NCBI GenBank assembly: GCA_021234155.1
Contig: JAJEKV010000008.1
Coordinates: 2,635,580-2,699,579, forward strand
Reading direction: 5' to 3'
DNA from: Isoetes taiwanensis
Lineage: Eukaryota > Streptophyta > Lycopodiopsida > Isoetales > Isoetaceae
DNA: 64,000 nt
A program made the translations under genes and the position numbers. Below the pieces are notes generated by a model that was not told the origin of the DNA, searched no databases, and saw only the letters and a program-made list of their open reading frames with translations. Below are positions 12,432-22,559 of the stretch, one piece after another; within the stretch, counting starts at the first letter, position 1; each line of letters opens with the position of its first letter.

Positions 12432-12712
12432 GAGGGAGAAGCTACTGTACCTGTAGATCCATCACTTGGGGCAAGGACACGAAATGGAAGGTATTTATGC
12501 TAGTCTTCACATCACTCCAAGTATCTTTCTTGCATATCTTTCTCGTGACTTGCTGACCAGGTTGTAGAACCCTTATGGGCAAACAAGCACTTCATTAAGT
12601 ACAATGAAGATGCTAACCAAAAGTGGTATCAGAAAGGAAGGCGAGATATAATGTGGATAAGGGTTGCATTCAGCATCTCATGTATGGCTACATGCGACGA
12701 AAAGAATAATAG
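12432..12712 (+). CDS. Two phase-compatible exons of an unrecognised plant gene
   Basis: Exon 12432-12490 (acceptor TAG, donor GTATTT) joins in phase to exon 12561-12712 (acceptor CCAG, donor GTAATA). The joined frame contains ITWGKDTKWK, then VEPLWANKHFIKYNEDAN and WYQKGRRDIMWIRV. The residue mix (many W, K, Y, D) and the clean splice borders suggest real protein-coding sequence. The 70-bp intron is at the short end for plants. I recognise no family, and further exons up- or downstream were not resolved. The next segment (13.05-13.3 kb) has weak coding character only. Confidence 0.4.
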
Positions 12713-13490
12713 GTAATATGACTTCAAGCCAATTGCGTTTCATGGACTAGACTTTAGCATATTCCAGCTTAATTTGATAGGAGCACCATTTTTCCTACGT
12801 TAAAATTGTCATGAATTAAATGTGCTCTAGGCGATGCTGTAATGGAATTTTTGTGTTATGCCTTGAATTGCATCTAATCTGTCTACATTCTTACTGCAAC
12901 AAGCAATATATGGAGATCTGGATATGGCAGTGAACACGCTTTTTTCCTGATTGAAAATCAAAATTTTCTTCGTGAGATTTTTTCATAAATAGATTTCAGC
13001 TTCATAATGTTTTCAAGGGTTCTTGCAAATCTGCTAATTGCAGAGCTTCCAGAGTTTTAAATGGCAAGGAGAATAGGGATTTAAGTTCCCGATCTATGGC
13101 CTGACAGGTTGGATAGGAGGTCCCTTTGGACTAAACAAAGAATGGGTAGTAGATAGCATGTGCGAGTTATTGACCAGATTCATGTTCCTATTCTTACTGT
13201 AGACTGTGATAAAGGAGCTGCCCAAGTATTAGAACGCTGAACAGAGAACTAAAATCTGCACTTTATAATTCTTTGCAGGGACCCATTGGACTCACATCAG
13301 ATAGGCTACATGATTTTAAAGACTTGACTCTTGCCTAAGTTTCACAAGGTAAGCTATTAAGCAGTTTCTCGTTGTTGCCCTGTAACCATTCTTTCCGCAG
13401 ATTGGGAACATCCGGTAAAGCCATGTGTTTGCTCTTAGTTTATGAACTGGAAGATTTCCTTCTAAAGAATGCTTTATTTGGGCATTGCTT

Positions 13491-13533
13491 CTTTCTGATA
13501 CTTCCTCTACGATGCTCCCATCGTATCAGAAAG
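13491..13533. repeat. Strong hairpin
   Basis: CTTTCTGATAC (13491-13501) pairs with GTATCAGAAAG (13523-13533). An inner ACGATG/CATCGT stem extends the pairing. TCTGATAC resembles the reverse complement of the TGGTATCAGAGC primer-binding site, so the hairpin may arise from LTR-element sequence rather than from an RNA gene. Confidence 0.5.
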
Positions 13534-14490
13534 CGAAGTTCATCCCCCTGGCAGCTAAACTGACAGGGGCCATCCACCTGACACCAATCCTTGACAATGG
13601 ATCGATGAGGAAGAATGGATGGGTCATTTGCCCCGTCTTCCCTCGGGACCATCCTAGCTACAGAAGCGTGAGTAAACATAAGCACATGACATCAATATAT
13701 CAACAGTGTCACCTCGAAGGGTGACTACACCATAACATACATGTAATAGCACATCAATAACATCATCATCATATGGGGGATCCTACCCAATGGCTCGGAC
13801 TCCAAGGTATGGACTGACGGCTTGGGCCTCCAGAAGTCATTGCAGACCGAATTCATAAGAATGGATTGGGCTGGCATAGAAACATGGATGTTGGGTAGTC
13901 CACTCCATCCGCCCCTCCCGTGCACATTTTGCAGAGTAGGTTGAAGAGTCTTGGGACTGGACTGTAGCCTGCCAGGTGCGTAGCCAAAGGGGCTACTGCT
14001 GGGTTGCATCTCCCCGGTCCTGATGAGGCAGGAGGAGAGTCTCCTCCCCTTCAGAGGCATGCATGCCCATCACAAGCGACTAGAGGGCCACTGCCCGTAT
14101 TCAACTTGAACCTCATTGAAGGTGACGCATCACCCAAGAGGTGTCGAGCTCATGCCTTGCCCACACGCAGTGGCAAACCATTAAGCCTTAGCCCTCTTAG
14201 ATCCCTGGTAGGATTTACACACCAGAGGGATCAATCAGTGATGGGACATGTCCCCCCTTATTCCACCGGTGTAGCCCCACCACCCACAACCAGTGAGCTC
14301 TTGTACACGGGCGTGTGGTGGGAATTAATGAGGTTATCTAGGATCATCACTCTTCAAGGTTTTAGGGTCTCTACCCCCTTCCCACATATATAGGAGAGCA
14401 TAGAATGGAACATCATCATCATCATCAAGAACTGAAATACTGAATAAGATCTAATCTATCTTACCTAAACATACATGGTTAGGTTCCTTC
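13505..14490 (-). repeat. Diverged LTR-like block related to family A
   Basis: Several motifs recur in the order seen in the family A LTR at 34018-35663: CCACTCCATCCGCCCCT, GGTTGCATCTCCCCGGTCC, CTCGAAGGGT and GTCTCTACCCCCTTCCCA. The block is therefore a related but diverged LTR in minus orientation. Its borders are not precise. A reverse-complement PBS-like string lies at its left edge. Frames across it are not protein coding. Confidence 0.5.
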
Positions 14491-17295
14491 GTTATGGCTG
14501 GTGATCTTAAGATCTACAAGGCTGATAACCATCATCCAATTAAATTGGGATTATGTCAACTTCAAAATCACGCCAACCGCTATTGTCTTCTAGGGGTTTT
14601 GTTTTTTTAATCTTTTTTTGGACTTCAAAAATAACATAAAGTCATGATTCACGTGTGACGTTTCATATCTGCGAATTGAAATATGCAAAAATGAAGAGCA
14701 AGTTGCTAACATAGATGAGACCAAAATTGAAGAGCATTTAGATGATAATATTAGGTTTGATAATAACAGATTGCATTATTTATGAGGCAATTCCGGACTT
14801 CGAAATTATCGATACATGGCACAAATATCATACAAAAATATCATATATTCCAATAAAACATTAAAGGGATCAATCCATGTTTTTCCACGTGTTTAACAAG
14901 GTGTGGTTCCATGTCGGTAGTTCTATCCAGGTTACGGGTATGAATCTAACACTTCACCCACCGTCATCCCCATAGCCAAATTATGCATAATAGACACAAA
15001 CTTCACCGAAAATCATCTCACCGCAAAGTTTTTGGATCGTAAGATGGTGGATTCGGGGCCGCTTTGATTGTAGAAGCATTTGAGAGCATCATCATCCACT
15101 ATGATTATATCATCCTTATTCTCGATACCAAGTTAGTCCATCATGTTACTCAAGTGTTTGATGAAGATAGGCTTGTTGGATCCTTGGGATTAGTGAACTT
15201 CACACATTTGTTCTGATCCCAAAAAGGTCAACCAATGTCTCGATTTCCCGATGCCTCCAAAGTATCCTTGATGTTCCTTAGTTCCATGGATGACCAAATA
15301 CCAACTCGAAATAACTGAATGCCTCATCTAGCATCTCCTTCAAGTGCGCCGCGGATAGATCCACTTGGTGTTTGATTCTCGGTGTCATTGAAAATCTCTA
15401 GCCACTTTATTTTTAGGAAAAGTCTTGCAAAGGACTCCGTTTAGGTCGAACACCACAACCTTCTTAGAAAGCATAATGCAAGTTGAAACATCAAACAAGT
15501 ATCCAAATGGCAAAGATCACGATAACACAAACAATACAAATGCGCCAAAGCGTGATTTGAGATAGTCTTAACCAAATCGCGCAGTGATTTAGTTTGACGA
15601 AAAATAATCAAAGCACTTTGTGCGATTTAATTCAAAGGTAATACAAATTAAATCACGCGTGGCGTGATTTAAATGGACAAAACCATACCTATCATCTTCG
15701 GTTCCGGCTGCGTCATTGGCGTCATTCTAAGCCTTATACCACCCTTAATCTTCGTCTTCTTACCCGATTTGTTAGAATTGTTATTTTCTATTAGTTCATT
15801 GCGTCCTTCACAATGGCGTTATTTTACTATTGATTTGGCAAACACGCGGAATCACTAGAGCCGCCTTTGTTGCCTTGGTTTGGTTTCCTGTCAATTAGTT
15901 CATTGTTAACTGTGAATCTACTCTGTTATTTATCTTGCATCACCACGAAGGGTGGCAAAAGATATTCCTAAGTTCGCCAGATCACGGTACTTTGGCGACC
16001 ACTTTAGCGACTATTTGTTCATTATTGCTTTCCTTATCGAGGCTGCGGATTACTAGTTCCCTCACCGGAAGCATCGTCCACTTCGAATTGGACAAGTCTA
16101 CTTGACTTTTTTGATTCTCGATGATTTCAGGTTGCCATAAGGGCCTTTAGGAGATTTGGCAAGCACATGCATGAGGAATGGTTCAAGAAAGTCTTTGGCA
16201 CGCTCATCACTCACAAAGTAGTGACATCTTCTAACACCCATAAGAGTCTCTCGGGCAATATAACCTCCAACATGAAGCTCCAAGCGGTTGTATCAATTGG
16301 AGCAAATGCCTCCGGCGAGGTAAGCAAACCATAGACGGAAATCCATTTTTATTAAAGGGCCCTTCTCCTTAGTTTGTAGCTCGTACTTGATTTCCCCACT
16401 TAGGAGGGGGGTCCCGATCCTCATCCTCTTCGACTCATCCTGTTATTTGGATCCTGATCCATATGATAGAATATAGTTCTTAAGTCTGGATCATCTAGAA
16501 GAAAACATTCCCATGCTGCTATTGTCACCCTTGGCCTTAGCAATATCATATTCCTCGTCCGACAAAGATGGCTATCATAATAAAGATCACATGTGCCATC
16601 TTCCGCTTTACGTTCGCAGCTCATTATCCTTAACACTAGACCATCCCTCGAACCATTCTCGATCCATGGACCAGGAACCGCCCACATGACCTCTCGCCAC
16701 TTAAACCCATGTAACTCATAACAGAAATTTCGATTTTGAACTATACCGCCATCATTTGAGTCTTCACTTGTTTCTTAATGACCTCCGAGAATTTCAAGAC
16801 CAATGGGGTCACCTCTACCTTGTGGTGATTGCTCAAACATTAGAGAATTTGGCGGTTTTGCACCCAGTCCAAAATCCTTCTTCAATTTTTCTAGCATAAA
16901 GTGACCTAAACCTTGCTAAAGTTGGAGGTATTTGCACATTTATCATAGAACACATTGAGTTTTATATTCCCATGTTTTCTTGCTATCATTTGACATTGGT
17001 GGAAGCCGCCAAACCCTATTTTGGTCAAAAAAGCTGCTTGAGGTTCGAGAATTATTTCTCTCTTATTATAACAAGTTTTAACTTAATTCTTGTGGCCATG
17101 AGTTGCTAACTATCTGAGCTATAGTCTCATGATTTTTGGAGTGTTCATAAGTCATGTTAACCTCACAATTTACTAAAAGAATCTCCACGATCTGTAATTC
17201 AGACACAAGTATATGTTAAAATGCTCAAATAACAACCATCCATAATACCATGAGGGTAATAAGTGATGCATTCTACTTATATCTACATAGAATAT
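14491..17295 (-). other. Decayed region with minus-strand coding-like fragments
   Basis: About 2.8 kb of AT-rich DNA. On the minus strand, 16687-16421 (WAVPGPWIENGSRDGLVLRI, then DPDLRTIFYHMDQDPNNRM) and 16283-16098 (ARETLMGVRRCHYFVSDERA, then FLEPFLMHVLAKSPKGPYGN) have the composition of real protein sequence. They are in different frames with stops between them. Weaker fragments continue to about 14.9 kb. They could be one decayed gene or a transposon protein. I recognise no catalytic motif. Confidence 0.35.
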
Positions 17296-18928
17296 TGTGA
17301 CGTTCCGGCAGGAATATCGCTATAGATCGTATATTCTTGGACCCGCCACCATACAAATCTACCTAAGTAGCCTTGTATGCATTGGGAAGTGGCAAAGGCA
17401 CATCTAAGTTAATTGTTAACTTAGATAACCTTAGGATAAGACCCATTTCCACATGGCCTTATCCTATTGAGCAACCGCCACACGGCCTCATCCTAGTGGT
17501 GCCACGTGGCATCCCATGTGGACCCACACTTATATTAGCTCTAACCCTAACCCTAGACCCTTTTTCCCCACATAGCACCTAAACCTTCATCCCGCGCCGC
17601 CTTTCTCCGTTTTGAGCATCGCTCGTCGTATAGCCTAGCCTCGGGCGGCGGCCGGAAGGTGTGTATGATCGTGAGGGAGCAAGTCTTGAGCCACGTCAAG
17701 GAGCATGGAGACGCCCGGGGATGGGAGGAAGCGCTCGGAGGAGGTAGGTTGAGTAGAGTCCATGTTAGTTCACCTGGGGAGTTAGCACTCCGGATGGGTT
17801 AGTAATTAAGTAGCTAGAGAGTAGAGCCACCCTAGTTCCTTTGTTGAACATCTTGAACCCTAATCAATGAACCCTAACTAATAGTTAGATATGTATGATT
17901 AGGTTAAGATGTTCATATGATATTGTTCATGATGATTATGGGATGATGGTTGATCATGTTTGTTCCTCTTGTCTTTGGGAAGGGGGTAGAGACCTAGGGC
18001 CATATGTAGTATGCTCCTAGTATAGATCCCTTAGTTCCTATTAGATTGCGGCCCGTGCATAGGAACCCACCAGGCTATGGAGGCTATGATGTGACTCCAG
18101 CACTACACAACGGGGGCTAGAGGCAATGTGGAGGGAGGATCCCCGCCGAAAGGGGGGCTCTGGGGATCCCATAGTGGGCTAGGCTTATGGCGGTCACTTC
18201 GTGTGGGCCGGGCATGGGTCCGACACCTCCTGGGGCGAAGGTGTTGCCCTGCCTCTCGAGAGTTGCAAGTGTCAGCTTGGCTCTTGTTTTGGGGGGTTCA
18301 GTCGGGTATGAATCGTGTGTCGTCACGATTCTCTATTCTCTAGCCGCCCGTGGAGCCTCTAGACCCCCGGAAGGGGAGATGCAACCCTTCCTACCTCGGC
18401 GGACCCGGGGAGATGCAACACGAGTAGTCCCGATGGGTGATGCCATGGGATTGCGTATCCGAAGGTTAGAGTCATGCCGAGCTGATCTAGCCCATCCGCA
18501 AAGCATGCACAGGAGGGGCGGATGGAGTGGTCAACCCTAGCCATTGTCTTATGCCAGCCCCGCCATTGTTATGACTCGGTCTGCTCTATCTTGAGGCCTA
18601 TCCAGTCGGTCGACTTCCTCATGTGTCAAATCCCCCTAGTAGGAGCTCTCCGCGTTTTATGGTATGTGGCTATGTTCTTTGCACCTTTGGATATGTGATG
18701 GACTACCCTTGAGGTAGTATTTGTATTGTTGATGCTAGTTCGACATGTTTATCGCCTTTTGTTATAGGAGCCCATAGGGAAGAGGCGCCAAGACACCACC
18801 GTGTCCCCTCCGCTAAAGATCACCTTAGGTGCGGGGTAGACGAAGGGCCTGTGCGGTTGTTGAGCCGGATGGGGGATTTCCTGCCGAGTGTACGGCCGGG
18901 TGCCGTATGTTTAGCAGGGAGCGTCACA
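17296..18928 (+). repeat. Family A LTR (plus orientation, 5' LTR)
   Basis: 1633 bp from TGTGACGTTCC to GGAGCGTCACA, so it has TG/CA ends and short inverted termini. It matches the reverse complement of 34018-35663 along its whole length, very closely in the GTGCCACGTGGCATCCCATG area. A PBS follows directly, which makes it a 5' LTR rather than a solo LTR. The expected gag does not follow: the next sequence is unrelated and includes an H3-like gene. Confidence 0.88.
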
Positions 18929-18929
18929 A

Positions 18930-18941
18930 TGGTATCAGAGC
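18930..18941 (+). other. Primer-binding site of family A element
   Basis: TGGTATCAGAGC one base after the LTR end, complementary to initiator tRNA-Met. Confidence 0.85.
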
Positions 18942-19506
18942 GATGTTCTTGGTTGACCAGGAACTAGCACTGACCATAACCTTGAAAGTAGCCTAACAAG
19001 CTTATAGGGTGTGAAATAAAATTTCCACCATCGAACCTCGAAAATAAAGGGAAAAATTTTTCTCTTAGGTAGTGGGTCCAAAATTAGCTTAAGTGTTAGA
19101 CGAAGAAATGGATAAGTCGAATTCATCCTCTAGTAAATTGGTGTGGAAATTATGTATCTGCATCAAATTTCACATAAAATGGGTCGAAGAATCATGCCAA
19201 TCGGAGACCCGAGTGAAAAATGGCGCGAATCCATAATTAGCACATCAAACCATTAGGAAATTCGAAAATTTAAAGTATAATACAAAATTAATACAAAGTT
19301 AATATATACATTAATAATTAAATAATTACTAAATATGGAGTAATTAATAAGGGAGACTATAATAAATAGGGGTAATTATGGTGGGAGAATATTCCTAGGG
19401 ACCCTCCTTTTTAAATATCTGACACCTCATTCTCTCTCTCTCCAACCCTTCACCTTCACCTCTCTCTTGCTCAGCCTTTCGTCACCCATTTTCTGAACCA
19501 CAAGAC
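18942..19506 (+). promoter_or_regulatory. Leader/upstream region of the H3-like gene
   Basis: AT-rich DNA passes into a pyrimidine-rich segment (ATTCTCTCTCTCTCCAACCC at about 19429, then CACCTTCACCTCTCTCTTGC) ending 24 bp before the ATG of the H3-like frame. CT-rich leaders of this kind are common in plant transcripts. TTTTTAAATATC at about 19408 is the only TATA-like candidate. Confidence 0.4.
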
Positions 19507-20615
19507 ATGGCACGCACCAAGCAAACCTACTGGAAGATCTGGCCCTAGACCCACCCTCTCCATGGCGCAGCCAGGGGGCGGCACGTCAAGAAGGTCCCCA
19601 GCACCTTCGGCCGGGCCGGAGAGGAGGAGCTTCCACCCTCCAGCAGGCGACACCTATCATGACGCCAAGAGGGGGCCTTTACCCTAGCCCCAGACTCTTC
19701 ATCGTGGGGTGTACTTTCGGGAGAACCAAAGGCGAGTCCCGCCACTTTGGGCCCCTCGGACCGAGGTCGAGGAACATGTTGAAGAACAGGGTGGGGCGGG
19801 CAATGCAGCAAAGCACTCAAACACACGGCGTGCCCTTCAAAGACCTAAGAAGAAGGGCAAGGAAAAAGGCGGAGTGGCCTAAGAGAAGGCGCTAGAAGAA
19901 GAGGGAGCGCCGGCGCTGGAGCTCAGCGCAGGGAGAGAGGGATACAAAGAGAAGAAACGCACTCGGGCCTCATGGGACTGGCTGCTATTGAAGAGCCTCG
20001 TGAAGAGGAGGAGGCCCGGAAGGGAGACAAATGAGAGGAGGAGGAGGGAGCTGACGACCCCGACGCCGTGCCACCCTACCCCAGTGGCCGTAATCCACCA
20101 AAAGGGTCAAGAAGCGTAAGGTAGGGGAGCGGCCTTCGCCCCGATCAGATCGCAATCTGTTTAAAATGGCGCATACAAGGAGTAACTACCGCGTTGGACG
20201 AGGTACAACGCATTGGTATTGCCAGCTAAGAGGTGTACCGGGGTCGCGGGAAGGCGGCAGGCCAAGAAAAAATCAGCCGGGGCCACCCCCACTCTGCCTA
20301 GACCGAAAACCTTAAACGGGTTCACCACGGGCCGAACAAAGGTAATACCCCGGTGTTTAGGGAGATCAAGCACTTCAAATGTGCACAAATCTCCTCATAA
20401 GGAAGGCGCCGAGGCGTCTCCTTAGGGAAGTCATCGCGAGGAGTTCCGGACCGATTATAGGATCACCCCTAACGTCCCGGGCCCGCAAGAGGCGGCCCAG
20501 CGAGCTGGTGCAGCTCTTTGAAGAAGGGAATCTCTGTGCCATCCATGCGAAGCGAGTCACCCTCATGCCGAAGGACATTCACTTAGCACGGAGGATCCGC
20601 AGGGAGAGGCCCTAG
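19507..20615 (+). pseudogene. Histone-H3-like gene with greatly expanded N-terminal region (frameshifted)
   Basis: The ATG at 19507 begins MARTKQT, the exact H3 tail start, then departs (YWKIWP, stop). The frame at 20379-20615 carries the H3 core: [14 protein letters not shown], then [36 protein letters not shown] and a stop where H3 ends. Just before it, in another frame, VFREIKHFK matches the H3 segment LREIRKYQ. So the alpha-N, alpha-1 start, loop 2 and alpha-3 regions are present, while alpha-2 (20440-20500) is poorly conserved. Tail and core are about 830 bp apart in place of the usual 120 bp or so. The spacer is rich in R, K and E codons and has no obvious intron borders. In canonical H3 the tail is modified and the core forms nucleosomes; this copy needs at least two frame corrections, so it is probably a pseudogene or contains introns I cannot see. 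A CENH3-like or other H3 variant ancestor is possible. Confidence 0.75.
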
Positions 20616-21302
20616 GCCTCAAATTTTGTAAATTTTGTTAGAAAAGTAAAATTGCCATGTAATTGTGCTTCTTGTTAATATAAAAGTATTTTCCTCTGTA
20701 ATTAGGAAAAAAAATGTTGTATGCTTGAAAATTAGGAAATAGAACCTAATTGTAGTAGAATTCTTCATAGCACTCTCAGAAATATCCTAGAAATCATGAC
20801 TACAACAAAATTTTGGCAAAAATCATCAAAAAGCAAAATTTGGGCCAACCGGGTGAGACCGCTTAATGGCTTCTCAAGGTCCCCGGCCAGCGGCGCGTTC
20901 AGCGGACTCACCCGACTCTGCCCCAAAAACATGCTTTTTAGATGTCGATTACTGCTCAAAATAAGTTGCTAGTTAGCTTAGAATCGCCCAATTAGCCATG
21001 TTAGCATCTTGAAATTCCCAAAATGACCAAAATTTTGCCCAAAATAGGCCAACCGGTGAGACCCGCCAAACGCTGCGTCTGCGTCCCACGACGCTGGAGG
21101 CCATCCGCTGGACTCACCGGCTGTCAGCCCATTTTCGACCCAAATTAGCCAAATTCGATAGAACAAACTGCCATGTAGTGTTTCTTGCTTTGCTTTGCTT
21201 AGATTTGCACTTCATGGTAGCTCAATTGAACACCCGAGCCATAGAACCAAGGTCTTCCCCATCTAGGAACCTTTTGCACGAATCCCGAGGTCAACCATAG
21301 TC
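20616..21302. repeat. Spacer with two diverged GC-cored repeats
   Basis: After the H3-like stop there is AT-rich DNA, then two related blocks (about 20800-20945 and 21000-21145). Each runs from an AATTTTGGC-type AT-rich lead through GGCCAACCGG, GTGAGACC and a GC-rich core to a GACTCACC tail. Each core is bounded by GGTGAGACC and GACTCACC, so it has a weak dyad. Such alternation is common in plant LTRs, and the block may be an LTR fragment. Confidence 0.45.
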
Positions 21303-21309
21303 TATAAAA
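21303..21309 (+). promoter_or_regulatory. TATA box before an interrupted reading frame
   Basis: TATAAAA stands 121 bp upstream of the ATG at 21424. The frame from that ATG (MAFLRDGTMPQNH) runs only 40 bp before it is cut by the family B LTR at 21464. The downstream remainder is not identified near 32.06 kb, where the other side of the insertion should be. Confidence 0.45.
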
Positions 21310-21463
21310 GGGCCGGCTCATTTGTCATTTTCCTTCCACCCGAACTGCTCCCAGACCACTTAGGCGATTTTTCTAACTCCTTACCGATCTTTGCAAGCCA
21401 TTTTCGCACCCTTCTTTTGCTCAATGGCTTTTTTGAGAGATGGTACAATGCCGCAAAACCATA

Positions 21464-22065
21464 TGTTTGGGGTGCGGGTTCGGGAACTCCTGCAAAAGAC
21501 CCCCTCTGTGAGGACCCTTGGATCTAACAGAGAATCCGGGACTATGTCACGCCCGAGATTTGCAAGAAAAGAACAAGAAGAAGAAAAAAACGAGAACAAG
21601 AGAGAACAAAGAGAGGAAAATGATAAGCTTCCTTGATATCAATGATGAACATACATGAGCTCTATAATCGAGAGAAGACCGAAGAGAGACAAGACTCAAA
21701 ACTCATCTAAAAACTCATGTGCTAGCTCTACTCATATATATAGTACAATGGCCTTTGGCCCAATATAGACACTCGGGACGATCTCTGTGCCGACTCACGG
21801 AAGGAGGCCTGATTTGCGGTGAGGAATGTTGGCGGGTGCCTTTGAAGTGCCTCGACCACGCTTGACGCCGACGCTGCGGTGGCGGGCCGCCACTTGTCCG
21901 AAGCGGCGCCTCTTGTTGACTTATCGGACGCAGTTTTGACCCGTGGGTCCGCTTGGTCTTCTCACGAGCTTTTGATGGCTGACCCGTGGCGTCCTGTGGG
22001 ATCCTGCTTGACCTGGTCCGTCAGATGTATGAATAGTCCCCGAACCGAGAGGCACAGGACTAACA
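21464..22065 (-). repeat. 3' LTR of family B element
   Basis: 602 bp. Read on the minus strand it starts TGTTAGTCC and ends CCCCAAACA. The same LTR occurs at 49378-49963 (same orientation) and truncated at 43004-43536 (inverse). A TATATATAG stretch near 21736 may hold its promoter. Confidence 0.88.
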
Positions 22066-22083
22066 CTCCCTCCCCACCAAACG
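22066..22083 (-). other. Polypurine tract of family B element
   Basis: On the minus strand GTGGGGAGGGAG directly precedes the LTR start TGTTAG, in the position expected for plus-strand priming. Confidence 0.75.
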
Positions 22084-22559
22084 ATATCTCGAGGAAGAAA
22101 AGGAGGAAGTGTTTCCTCGAGGGCGGAAGCCATCAATTACCCCTGGTGATCCTCACGGAATGAGGATCGGCACCATTATGGTAATCGGGCCAATGAGATC
22201 CCGGCGGTTTGAAGAGCGGGAGGAGTGTTGAGGCCAAGGGCGGGATCTGCATCAATGAGAAAACGAGATCGCACTATGTCTTCGCGGGCATGGGCGATAC
22301 TAAGAAAACAAACCGACATTCCATGAGGAGGTAGAACCGAGGCCAAGGCACCGGACGCCGCATTCGGATTGCAAAAAAAAACGCCGCCGATTTAAGGAGC
22401 CGGAGCAAGATGCATTTTAGAGCAGCACAAAACCCCGCTTGAAGGTGGATCAAGGATCTGGTGAGGTGGCGATGCTCGCAAGAAGGTATCAAGACCATGG
22501 AGCGCGACGCTGTATGCTGCCAACCACGCCATTAGCAATATAGATCCAATTAAGTGGTG

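Noticed and set aside
18187-18540. 117-codon plus-strand frame within the family A LTR
   Set aside because: Long frames here come from GC-rich LTR sequence; the inverse LTR copy does not preserve them.
17296-18928. Solo LTR with its own target duplication
   Set aside because: A primer-binding site follows directly, and the right-hand flank does not repeat the left-hand pentamer.
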